A program made the translations under genes and the position numbers. Shown in pieces: positions 16,763-24,850 of a stretch of DNA of 64,000 nucleotides (positions within the stretch are counted from its first letter, which is position 1; every line of letters begins with the position of its first letter). The notes under the pieces are model-generated. The model saw only the letters and a program-made list of their open reading frames with translations. It did no database searches and had not been told where the DNA came from. Where the stretch lies: the NCBI GenBank assembly GCA_026708185.1, contig JAPOVK010000020.1, positions 34,414 to 98,413 on the forward strand. Reading direction: 5' to 3'. Origin of the DNA: Gammaproteobacteria bacterium. Lineage in GTDB: Bacteria; Pseudomonadota; Gammaproteobacteria; Pseudomonadales; Azotimanducaceae.

Positions 16763-18706
16763 ATGTCCCGAGCCCGAGCGCGCTGGCCGGCGCGATCGTC
16801 CCCTTTCGACCATACGAAGCCCGCGGAAAGGACCGTTGCGGAAACCGTCGCGAAGTGCCTCGGACGGATGTCCATCGAACGGAAGGTCGGCCAGATGATC
16901 CAGGCGGAGATAGCCAATGTCACGCCGGCCGACGTTGGGCAGTTCGGCCTAGGCTCCGTGCTCAACGGCGGCGGAAGCTCCCCAGGCGGCTATAAGCGCG
17001 CTAGCGTCGAGGACTGGCTTGCTCTCGCGGACGCCCACTACGACGCCTCTGTGGCCGCCGCTGAGCCGGGCTCGGCTGTACCGTCGCTCTGGGGTACGGA
17101 TGCCGTACACGGCCACTCCAACGTCTACGGCGCCACGGTGTTCCCGCACAACATCGGCCTTGGCGCAGCCGGCGACGCCGACTTGGTGGCAGCGATCGCT
17201 CGCGCGACGGCCAGCGAAGTGTCCGCCACGGGCATCGACTGGACGTTCGCGCCCACGCTTGCCGTCGTGCGCGACGACCGCTGGGGGCGGTCCTACGAAG
17301 GCTATGCCGAACACCCCGACGTCGTCCGCGAGTTCGCCGGGCGGATGATCCGCGGGCTGCAGGGCGCGCCGGGGGACGACGACTTCCTTAGTCCCGGTCG
17401 CGTGCTCGCGACATCCAAGCACTTCGTCGGCGAAGGTCAGACGACGGGTGGCAGGGACCAGGGCGATGCCGCCTGTTCGGAGGAGGTGCTGCGCGACGTC
17501 CATGCCGCCGGGCATCTGGCCGCCATCGACGCCGGCGCGCTAACAGTGATGGCGGCGTACAACAGCTGGCTCGGCAACAGGGTCCACGGCAGCCATTACC
17601 TCCTAACGGAGGTCTTGAAAGGCGCCCTCGGGTTCGGCGGTTTCGTGGTGAGCGACTGGAACGGCTACCAGCATGTGGCGGACGACCACGGTGAAGCAAT
17701 CGCGCTCACCGTGAAAGCGGGCGTCGACATGCTCATGGTGGGCGAGGACTGGCCCCGCGCGTACCACGATCTACTTCAGCAGGTCCGCACGGGCGCCGTG
17801 CCCCGCGAGCGCATCGACGACGCTGTGACCAGGATTCTCCGGGTGAAGGCGCGCGCGGGGAAGTTCCGCCGTGGGAGGCCATCGACACGCGCCGGCAACG
17901 CCGACATTGTCGGCACCGGAGCCCATCGCGAGCTTGCACGACGCGCAGTCCGCCAATCGCTGGTTCTGCTCAAGAACGACGGCCTGCTCCCGCTTCCACG
18001 CAACGCCTCGGTGCTCGTCGCCGGCGATGCGGCACACAACATCGGCAAGCAGTGCGGCGGCTGGACGTTGACATGGCAGGGGACGGGCAACGACAACGAG
18101 GATTTCCCCAACGGGACTTCGATCTATGAAGGAATCGCGCAAGTCGTCGCCGACGGCGGCGCGGCCGTGCTCCGCCCGGATGGAGCCTGGGACGACGCGG
18201 AACCGGACGTGGCCATCGTGGTCTTCGGCGAGGAACCCTACGCCGAGGGCGACGGCGATCGGCACCACTTGAGCCATTCGGCCGACAACGCCGAGCCCCT
18301 CGCGATCCTGCGCCGCTTGAAGGCGCGCGGCATCCCCACCGTCTCGGTCTTCGTCACGGGGCGGCCGATGTGGGTGAATCCCGAACTGAACGCCTCCGAC
18401 GCTTTCGTGGTCGCGTGGCTGCCCGGCACCGAGGGGGCCGGTATCGCCGATGTCATCTTCCGCGGCGTCGACGGGAACGCCGCCTACGACTTCTCCGGCC
18501 GACTCACGTTCTCTTGGCCTCGGGATCCGCTGCAGACGCCGTTGAACGTCGGCGACCCCGGCTACGAGCCGCTGTATCCGTACGGGTTCGGACTGCGCTA
18601 CGGCGATGCTCCCTTACCAGCCCCTCGACTCGACGAAGCGGACCCGGCCCGGGACATGCCGACGCCTTCCGCGTTGCCGCGCACCAACACGACCTATCCT
18701 CGATGA
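16763..18706 (+). CDS. glycoside hydrolase family 3 (beta-glucosidase / exo-glucanase type)
   Basis: A 647-residue GH3 enzyme with both the (alpha/beta)8 barrel and the alpha/beta sandwich domain. VSDWNGY contains Asp298, the predicted nucleophile. KHFVGEGQT, RDDRWGRSYEGY and LVLLKNDGLLPL are standard GH3 landmarks. The acidic sandwich motif region includes GEEPYAEGDGD. No signal peptide or lipobox is visible (the N-terminus is MSRARARWPARSS), so it may act in the cytoplasm or use an unrecognised export route. It lies directly behind the LacI gene and is probably co-transcribed, placing a beta-glucoside or beta-glucan as the most likely substrate of the locus. Confidence 0.9.
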   Translation: MSRARARWPARSSPFDHTKPAERTVAETVAKCLGRMSIERKVGQMIQAEIANVTPADVGQFGLGSVLNGGGSSPGGYKRASVEDWLALADAHYDASVAAAEPGSAVPSLWGTDAVHGHSNVYGATVFPHNIGLGAAGDADLVAAIARATASEVSATGIDWTFAPTLAVVRDDRWGRSYEGYAEHPDVVREFAGRMIRGLQGAPGDDDFLSPGRVLATSKHFVGEGQTTGGRDQGDAACSEEVLRDVHAAGHLAAIDAGALTVMAAYNSWLGNRVHGSHYLLTEVLKGALGFGGFVVSDWNGYQHVADDHGEAIALTVKAGVDMLMVGEDWPRAYHDLLQQVRTGAVPRERIDDAVTRILRVKARAGKFRRGRPSTRAGNADIVGTGAHRELARRAVRQSLVLLKNDGLLPLPRNASVLVAGDAAHNIGKQCGGWTLTWQGTGNDNEDFPNGTSIYEGIAQVVADGGAAVLRPDGAWDDAEPDVAIVVFGEEPYAEGDGDRHHLSHSADNAEPLAILRRLKARGIPTVSVFVTGRPMWVNPELNASDAFVVAWLPGTEGAGIADVIFRGVDGNAAYDFSGRLTFSWPRDPLQTPLNVGDPGYEPLYPYGFGLRYGDAPLPAPRLDEADPARDMPTPSALPRTNTTYPR

Positions 18707-18778
18707 CTCCCCGCCGGCACGAATGCCGACTCACGCATATCGGAGCGTACGGTGCTCGGACAAGCGTTGACACGCTCC

Positions 18779-18805
18779 AAGGCGACCGCGAAGCGGTCGC
18801 GCCTT
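18779..18805 (+). terminator. terminator-like hairpin after the GH3 gene
   Basis: GCGACCGC and GCGGTCGC form a perfect 8-bp stem with a GAA loop, extended by AAGG...CCTT around a small bulge. It lies 73 bp after the GH3 stop and before the next gene, a suitable end for the LacI-controlled locus. Confidence 0.5.
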
Positions 18806-18882
18806 GACCGATGGGTTTCGAGCCATCATTGTGCGCAACTTTCCCGGCGTGCCGTCGCCGACCACAACCTCAAGGGGCTTCC

Positions 18883-20145
18883 ATGAAAACAAGCTTGGCC
18901 AGCATCGCGCTGGTAATGACCGCCAGCGCCGGTGCCGCCGACCTAACCGAGCAGGATCCCGCAAGTGTCGGGATGTCCGCCGAGCGACTCGACCGAGTCA
19001 CCGCGCTGTCGCAACGCTACGTCGACGAAGGCAAGCTCGCCGGCGTCGTCAGCGTCGTGGCGCGGGACGGCGCCATCGTCCACTTCGAGGCCGTCGGACA
19101 ACGCGGTGCCGACGACGACCGGCCGCTCACGAAGGACGCCCTGTTCCGGATCTTCTCGATGACCAAGCCCATCACGGCGGTCGCCGCGATGATCCTCTAC
19201 GAAGAAGGCCTGTTCCAACTGACGGACCCGGTGGACAAGTTCGTCCCGGAATTCGCCGAGATGACCGTGCTCGGCGAGGACGGCGTGATCCGGCCCGCCG
19301 AGAACAAGATGAACATGCAGCAACTGCTGAGCCACACGACGGGACTATCGTACGGCTTCAATCCCAACGACGCCGTCGACCGCCTCTACAACGAGGCCAA
19401 TCTCTGGCAATCGGAGGATCTCGACGAGCTGACGGAGAAGATCGCCAAGATCCCGCTCAAGTTCGAGCCGGGCGCGCAGTGGCACTACAGCGTCGCGGTG
19501 GACATCACGGGAGTCGTCGTGGAGCGCCTGTCAGGGCTCTCCTTCGATGCGTTCTTGAAGGAGCGACTATTCGATCCTCTCGGCATGAAGGACACCTTCT
19601 TCAACGTACCGCCGGAGAAGATGGACCGCTTCCTGCCGAACCACACGTGGGATCCCGAGAACGAAAAACTCGTCCAGCTCGCGAGCGACGACTTCGTCCA
19701 ATACACGGACGAGACGCTGTTCTCCGGCGGCGGCGGACTGGTCTCGACGGCCATGGACTACCTGCGGTTCTGCGAGATGATGCGCCGCGGCGGCGACCTC
19801 GACGGCGTGCGCATCCTGAGCCCGAAGACCGTCGACTACATGGCCATGGACCACCTTCCCGGCGCGCTGACCGCCGGCGGCGTCGGCGAGAACCCGACGT
19901 CGACATTGATGGGCGGCGGCTTCGGCTTCGGACTGGGCTTCGGGGTGCTGACGGACACCGTGGCCAGCGGCGTGCTGAGTTCCGAAGGCGAATACAACTG
20001 GGGCGGCGCGGCCGGAACGCTGTTCTGGATCGACCCGTTGGAGGAGGTGATCACCATCGGCATGATCCAGTTGCTGGGGTCGCCGTGGCCGCTACGGTCG
20101 GAGATGAAGGTGTTGACGTACCAGGCTTTGACGGAGACAAAGTAG
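18883..20145 (+). CDS. serine hydrolase, class C beta-lactamase / esterase fold
   Basis: A 420-residue exported protein of the beta-lactamase-related family. A signal peptide (MKTSLASIALVMTASAGAA) is followed by SMTK (92-95), the S-x-x-K nucleophile motif. YSV in QWHYSVAVD matches the Y-x-N/S position. EYNWGGAAGT near the C-terminus resembles the family's third motif. The ATG at 18883 was chosen for the signal peptide and the AAGGGG upstream. Such proteins are usually esterases or peptidases rather than antibiotic-resistance enzymes. Confidence 0.88.
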   Translation: MKTSLASIALVMTASAGAADLTEQDPASVGMSAERLDRVTALSQRYVDEGKLAGVVSVVARDGAIVHFEAVGQRGADDDRPLTKDALFRIFSMTKPITAVAAMILYEEGLFQLTDPVDKFVPEFAEMTVLGEDGVIRPAENKMNMQQLLSHTTGLSYGFNPNDAVDRLYNEANLWQSEDLDELTEKIAKIPLKFEPGAQWHYSVAVDITGVVVERLSGLSFDAFLKERLFDPLGMKDTFFNVPPEKMDRFLPNHTWDPENEKLVQLASDDFVQYTDETLFSGGGGLVSTAMDYLRFCEMMRRGGDLDGVRILSPKTVDYMAMDHLPGALTAGGVGENPTSTLMGGGFGFGLGFGVLTDTVASGVLSSEGEYNWGGAAGTLFWIDPLEEVITIGMIQLLGSPWPLRSEMKVLTYQALTETK

Positions 20146-20205
20146 CGCATTGGTGCGCGGACCTCCGGCGCGCAGATCGCGTCGAAGTCTCGGAGTGCAT
20201 ACCCC

Positions 20206-21108
20206 ATGAGCAAAGCCAGCTTGGACCGGGTCACCGACTCAGAGCTTCGAGATGCGTGGCCGGACGAAGCCAGAGATTTCACTCCTTGGCTTTTCGAGAA
20301 TATCGACCACCTCTCGGATGCCTTGGGGCTCAATCTCGAACCCATCGAGAAGGAAGCAGCGGTCGACGAGTTTTCGGCAGACATCGTGGCGACGGAGGCC
20401 GGCAGCGGTCACCGCGTTCTGATCGAGAACCAACTCGAGGGATCGGACCACAAACACTTGGGGCAGATTCTGACGTATCTGGCCGGCGTGGACGCTCGGT
20501 TCGTAGTCTGGGTCGCGAGCGCGTTCCGGGAAGCGCATCTGTCAGCGCTCCGTTGGCTGAACGAAAACACCAGGGAAGATCTCGCTTTTTTCGCAGTGCG
20601 CCTCAGGGTCATCCGTATTGCCGACAGCCCGATGGCACCTTTATTCGAGGTGGTCGAAAGTCCCAACGCGTGGAATCGGGACCTCGCGGCCACCGTCGTT
20701 AGAGCCGAGTCGGAGCTCACGAAACGCCGCGGTGCGTTCTGGCGCCGATACCTTAAGCGGCACCCAGGTGTTTTCGAGCCATCGCGTGGGTCCAATGTCT
20801 GGGTTCCGATGTTGCCAGATGGCTCGGTCGTTTTGTCCATGTATGCTGCGACAAGGACGTCCGGTGTTTTCCTGCGGGGACCGCTCCGGGGCGACCCAAG
20901 GGACTTCATGGAGAGACACGCCGCGCAACTTGACGAAGCGTTAGGACCCTCGAAGTCGACCACCGATGGGCACTACTACGGCATCGATACCCCGATTGCC
21001 ATCTCGGAAACCGCGCGTTGGGACGAGCTGATCGACTGGCTCGACGAGCAACGCTGTCGTTACGCTGAGACGATCCTCAAAGTGGTAGCACCGACGGAGA
21101 GCGACTGA
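20206..21108 (+). CDS. DUF4268-type PD-(D/E)XK nuclease-like protein
   Basis: A 300-residue protein with a restriction-endonuclease-like core: EFSADIVATE (Asp59) and VLIENQLEGSDHKHLGQI (Glu74, Gln76) read as a D...E-x-Q active site. The C-terminal half (residues 155-290) matches the DUF4268 pattern. The biological role of the family is not established; a defence or DNA-processing role is inferred from the fold. Codon use looks less GC-biased than its neighbours in places (for example CTCGCTTTTTTCGCA), which may indicate later acquisition. Its stop overlaps the start of a tiny downstream gene. Confidence 0.75.
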   Translation: MSKASLDRVTDSELRDAWPDEARDFTPWLFENIDHLSDALGLNLEPIEKEAAVDEFSADIVATEAGSGHRVLIENQLEGSDHKHLGQILTYLAGVDARFVVWVASAFREAHLSALRWLNENTREDLAFFAVRLRVIRIADSPMAPLFEVVESPNAWNRDLAATVVRAESELTKRRGAFWRRYLKRHPGVFEPSRGSNVWVPMLPDGSVVLSMYAATRTSGVFLRGPLRGDPRDFMERHAAQLDEALGPSKSTTDGHYYGIDTPIAISETARWDELIDWLDEQRCRYAETILKVVAPTESD

Positions 21109-21248
21109 TGTGTTCCTGTGTTCACGCCATGGTCGAGCCGTTACCGCGCCCACCGTCGCTCGCCGAAGTCATAGGAACGCTCGAAGACCTAGACGAGAGT
21201 TTTCCGGAGATTGACGACCCGCCGGTGACGCCGGAACAGCCGCTGTGA
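21108..21248 (+). CDS. small acidic protein coupled to the DUF4268 gene
   Basis: A 46-residue frame whose ATG overlaps the preceding TGA by one base (TGATG). The product is acidic and proline-rich, with a central SLAEVIGTLEDLDESFPEID. The tail (LDESFPEIDDPP) resembles the toxin-wrapping C-terminal segment of some VapB/AbrB-type antitoxins, but no DNA-binding domain is present and no toxin follows. It may be an antitoxin-like remnant, a partner of the upstream nuclease-like protein, or a fortuitous frame. Confidence 0.45.
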   Translation: MCSCVHAMVEPLPRPPSLAEVIGTLEDLDESFPEIDDPPVTPEQPL

Positions 21249-21257
21249 CGTGTATCA

Positions 21258-21279
21258 AACCGGACACGTCGTGTCGGTT
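21258..21279. terminator. bidirectional hairpin between convergent genes
   Basis: AACC-G-GACAC, loop GTC, GTGTC-GGTT: a 9-bp stem with one bulged G, positioned between the tiny gene on the + strand and the stop of the PQQ dehydrogenase on the - strand. Confidence 0.45.
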
Positions 21280-22960
21280 ACTCCAGCGCGAACACCCAGA
21301 GCACGCCGCCTTGCGGCACGACGAGGTCGCTGCGCCCGAGGATGCGCAGCGCGTCCTGCTCCCGCTCCGCGTCCACGCCGTAGCCTGAGAGCACGGCGAT
21401 GTACTGCTTGCCGTTGACCGAGTAGGTCGACGGCACCCCCGTGACGCCGGAGTTCGTGCGCTGCTCCCAGAGCGTCTCGCCCGTCTTGGCGTCAAAGGCG
21501 CGGAAGTAGCGGTCGTTGGTTCCGCCCATGAATACGAGATCGCCGCCCGTGGCGAGGACCGGACCCCAGTTGTGGTGCTCGAACTGCACGCTCCAGACCT
21601 CTTCGACGGTGTCCACGTTCCACGCTTGGAGTTCGCCGATGAATGTCGCCTCGGGGTCAACGCGCAACTCGGCTTCCGCGCCCATGAACGTGCGGCCTTT
21701 GCGATAGTCCTCCTCGACACCCGTCATGTACGAGCAGACGTTGTCGTTCGCCGGGATGTAGAGCAGCCGCGTCCTAGGCGAGAACGCCGCCGGCGGCCAG
21801 TCCTTGCCGCCCCAAAGCGAAGGGCAGAACGTCGCAGGCTTGCCGATACCCGGTTTCTTCTCCTCGTCGTAGGTCGGGCGACCCGTTTCCGGGTCGAGCG
21901 ACGTGAAGACGTCCTGCTCGACGTACGGTTGCGCGTCCACGAAGCCGATGCCGTCGGCGGAGCGGGACAGGAACCAGAGGTAGCCGTTGCGGCCCGGGTG
22001 CACAAGGCCTGGCACCGTCTCGCCGTCGCGCATGAAATCGATCAGGAGCGGGGCGGACACCTCGTCCCAGTCCCAAGAGTCGTTCCAATGGTACTGGTGG
22101 TGTCCCCGCAGCTTGCCGGTGTCCACTTCCAGCGCGAGCACCGACGTGGCGTAGAGGTTGTCGCCGTCGCGGATGTCGCCCGTCCAAGGGCCGCCGTTGC
22201 CAGTGCCCCAGTAGGTGAGTTCCGTCGCGGGGTCGTACGATCCGGTGATCCACACCGGCACGCCGCCGGTCTTCCACGTATCTCCCGGCCAAGACTCGCT
22301 GCCGGGTTCTCCCGGCGCCGGGATGGTATAGGTCTTCCACACCGCATCCCCGGTCTGCGCATCCAGGGCGGCGACGAAGCCGCGGATGCCCCATTCGCCG
22401 CCCGACACGCCGACCATCACCTTGCCAGCCGCGACCAGCGGCGCCAATGTCATGTAGTAGCCGGCGCCGTAGTCCTCGATCTCGGTCTCCCAGACCACCT
22501 CGCCGGTGTTGGCGTCCAAGGCGACGACGAAGCAGTCGGCCGTCGCCATGTAGACCAGGTTGCCGTAAAGGCCGACGCCGCGGTTGGTCGGATGCATCTG
22601 CTGCAAGTCGCTGGGCAGTTCGCGCTCGTACCGCCAAAGCTGCTCGCCGGTTTCGGCGTCGAGGGCCAGCAGGTGGTTGTTGGGCGTGGTCACGAACATG
22701 AAGCCGTTGTTGACCACCGGCGGCGCCTGGTGGCCCTCGCGCATGCCCGTGGAGAACGACCAGACCGGTTTGAGACCGGCGACGTTCTCGGTGTTGATCT
22801 GATCGAGTGGGCTGTAGCCCTGGGAATCGTAGGTACCCCGGTACATCAGCCAGTTCTCGGGCTCCGGACTGAGCAGCCGCTCGTCCGTCACCGGCGAGTA
22901 CTCGGCCGCAAATCCCGTCGCGGCCACGCCAGCAAGCAACGCACCCAGAACATGTCGCAT
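21278..22960 (-). CDS. PQQ-dependent alcohol dehydrogenase, lanthanide-type signature
   Basis: A 560-residue eight-bladed quinoprotein with a signal peptide (MRHVLGALLAGVAATGFAA). Repeated propeller motifs such as ALDAETGEQLW, ALDANTGEVVW and AFDAKTGETLW are visible. Metal and catalytic residues can be read as Glu189 (GGEWG), Asn255 (GTGNGG), Asp297 and Asp299 (SWDWDE). The second Asp, two residues after the catalytic one, is the marker of lanthanide-dependent XoxF/PedH enzymes. The adjacent Cys-Cys pair next to PQQ in most methanol/ethanol dehydrogenases is missing: the corresponding segment reads QQMHPTNRG. There is no haem-c domain. It is divergent from the SHMT gene. It acts in the periplasm on an alcohol or aldehyde not determinable here. 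Confidence 0.85.
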   Translation of the reverse strand: MRHVLGALLAGVAATGFAAEYSPVTDERLLSPEPENWLMYRGTYDSQGYSPLDQINTENVAGLKPVWSFSTGMREGHQAPPVVNNGFMFVTTPNNHLLALDAETGEQLWRYERELPSDLQQMHPTNRGVGLYGNLVYMATADCFVVALDANTGEVVWETEIEDYGAGYYMTLAPLVAAGKVMVGVSGGEWGIRGFVAALDAQTGDAVWKTYTIPAPGEPGSESWPGDTWKTGGVPVWITGSYDPATELTYWGTGNGGPWTGDIRDGDNLYATSVLALEVDTGKLRGHHQYHWNDSWDWDEVSAPLLIDFMRDGETVPGLVHPGRNGYLWFLSRSADGIGFVDAQPYVEQDVFTSLDPETGRPTYDEEKKPGIGKPATFCPSLWGGKDWPPAAFSPRTRLLYIPANDNVCSYMTGVEEDYRKGRTFMGAEAELRVDPEATFIGELQAWNVDTVEEVWSVQFEHHNWGPVLATGGDLVFMGGTNDRYFRAFDAKTGETLWEQRTNSGVTGVPSTYSVNGKQYIAVLSGYGVDAEREQDALRILGRSDLVVPQGGVLWVFALE

Positions 22961-23108
22961 GGTTCACCCTCGATCTAATGGCCACGAACGGCGTCGAGTC
23001 TATCAGTCGTGATAAGGTATTGGCCGTCTCAGGCGCTGTTTCAAGCGCCACGCGACGCTCACAAGCACCCCTCGGGGATCCGCCCTCATATCCGCGGTGG
23101 AGGAATCC

Positions 23109-24380
23109 ATGCGTAGTCCATCCGGCCGATCATTGCTCGAAGCCAACGACCCCGAGATCCACGCGGCCCTCGTCGGCGAGGAAGCGCGACAGAGCGCCGG
23201 CATCGAACTCATTCCGTCGGAGAACTACACCTACCCGGAAGTGCTTGTCGCGCTCGGCTCCGTGTTCACCAACAAGTACTCCGAAGGCTATCCGGGCCGG
23301 CGCTACTACGGCGGCCAGGAGTACACCGACGTGATCGAGCGCCTGGCGAGAAACCGGGCCCGCAAGCTCTTCGGCGCCGAACACGCCAACGTGCAGCCGC
23401 TTTCCGGCGCTCCGATGAATGCTGCCGTCTATCTCAGCATGCTCGAACCCGGTGATACCGTGCTCGGCATGGACCTGTCCCACGGCGGACACCTGACCCA
23501 CGGCGCGCCGGTGTCCCACATGGGTACGCTCTACAATTGGATCCGCTACAAGTCGGAACCGGACAACCAAGGGCGAATCGACTTCGACGCGCTGCGCGAA
23601 ACGGCACGCCAACATCGCCCGAAGATGATCGTGTGCGGCTATTCGTCCTATCCGCGCGATTACGACTACGCCGAGTTCAAGGCCATCGCCGACGAGGTCG
23701 GAGCACTCACCATGGCGGATGTCTCGCACATCGGCGGACTGATCGCCGGGGGCGTCATGCGCAACCCTTGCGACTACGGCTTCGACTTCGTGACCACGAC
23801 GACCCACAAGTCACTACGGGGGCCCAGGGGCGGGATGATCCTCACGAAAAAGGCGTTCCGACGGGACATCGACCGCTCGGTCTTCCCGGGTCTTCAAGGC
23901 GGTCCGCACATGAACCAGGTGGCCGGGACCGCCATCGCGCTAGGCAAGGCGCTCGAACCGGCCTTCGCGGACTACGCCCAGCGCGTGCTCGACAATGCCC
24001 AGACCCTGGCGTCGGCACTCATGCAAGGCGGCGCCAATCTCGTCACCGGAGGCACCGACAACCACATGATGGTGCTCGACTGCGTGCAGAGCTTCGGCAT
24101 CGACGGCCGCGTCGCCGAGGAGACGCTGGACAGCATCTCCATCACCACCAATAAGCAGGTCATCCCGGACGATCCCAACCCGCCCCTTCGGCCAAGCGGC
24201 ATCCGCCTCGGAACACCCGCCGCCACGACGCGCGGCATGGGCGATGCCGAAATGGCGCGATTGGCCGGGTGGATCATCGACGCATTGCGCAACCACGAGG
24301 ATTCGGCGGCGCTCGCACGACTCAAGGGTGAGGTGGAAGAGACCTGCTCCGGGTTCCCCGTACCTGGCGTCGAGCCCTGA
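23109..24380 (+). CDS. glyA: serine hydroxymethyltransferase
   Basis: A 423-residue PLP enzyme interconverting serine and glycine with tetrahydrofolate. The PLP lysine is Lys234 in TTTTHKSLRGPRGG. IPSENYTYPEV (35-45), NKYSEGYPGRRYYGG (55-69) and DLSHGGHLTHG (122-132) are diagnostic. The ATG at 23109 follows GGAGGA, which is better placed than for the in-frame GTG four codons upstream. Residue identity at a few positions and the isolated setting (beside a PQQ dehydrogenase and a sulfite-oxidase-like operon) leave open whether this is the housekeeping copy or a catabolic one. Confidence 0.93.
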   Translation: MRSPSGRSLLEANDPEIHAALVGEEARQSAGIELIPSENYTYPEVLVALGSVFTNKYSEGYPGRRYYGGQEYTDVIERLARNRARKLFGAEHANVQPLSGAPMNAAVYLSMLEPGDTVLGMDLSHGGHLTHGAPVSHMGTLYNWIRYKSEPDNQGRIDFDALRETARQHRPKMIVCGYSSYPRDYDYAEFKAIADEVGALTMADVSHIGGLIAGGVMRNPCDYGFDFVTTTTHKSLRGPRGGMILTKKAFRRDIDRSVFPGLQGGPHMNQVAGTAIALGKALEPAFADYAQRVLDNAQTLASALMQGGANLVTGGTDNHMMVLDCVQSFGIDGRVAEETLDSISITTNKQVIPDDPNPPLRPSGIRLGTPAATTRGMGDAEMARLAGWIIDALRNHEDSAALARLKGEVEETCSGFPVPGVEP

Positions 24381-24394
24381 CCTACGGGAGTCGG

Positions 24395-24850
24395 CTAGGG
24401 CGAGTCCGTCACCGGCGGACCGCAATCCTGACGCCGCCAAGTCTCCGCCGTTTGACGTAACCCGGTTCTCTCCTCTTCAGCAACCGATGGGATCCTCGGC
24501 CGGGGCATGAGCCCCGCAGGGATCGGCGCGCGACGGTGCCCGCGCGGCTGTGGCGCGTAGTGCGTAGCCAGGTAGTCGACGATCCTTGCCTCGGTCGGCA
24601 CGGGCAAGTCGGCCATGTTGTGCGAGCGCTGCATGGTGCGGATGGTCTCCTGCCAACCCGTCGCGCTGTTGTGTTGGCTGGTCACTAGGTCCACGGAGTG
24701 GCAACTGCCGCAGTACGCCCTAACTTCCTCCCAGGCTCCGACCTTCACCAGACCGGTGGTTAAGTCGATCTCGGCATCCGGGGTTGCGGCAAGCGCGCCC
24801 CCTGCGAGCAGGCCAAGCACCGCCATCGGGCACCGCAACCAGGGCCTCAT
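24395..24850 (-). CDS. c-type cytochrome, partner of the sulfite-oxidase-like enzyme
   Basis: A 151-residue exported cytochrome. A signal peptide (PMAVLGLLAGGALAA) is followed by one haem-binding motif CGSCH (residues 47-51). A methionine in RSHNMADLP may be the distal ligand. The C-terminal part is basic and proline-rich. The ATG overlaps the stop of the molybdoenzyme gene (ATGA), so the pair is translationally coupled. This arrangement matches SorA/SorB-type sulfite dehydrogenases, where the cytochrome subunit takes electrons from the molybdenum centre. Confidence 0.82.
   Translation of the reverse strand: MRPWLRCPMAVLGLLAGGALAATPDAEIDLTTGLVKVGAWEEVRAYCGSCHSVDLVTSQHNSATGWQETIRTMQRSHNMADLPVPTEARIVDYLATHYAPQPRGHRRAPIPAGLMPRPRIPSVAEEERTGLRQTAETWRRQDCGPPVTDSP

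Noticed and set aside
21108..21248. A standard VapBC or similar toxin-antitoxin pair
   Set aside because: No PIN or RelE-type toxin adjoins and the small product lacks a DNA-binding domain.
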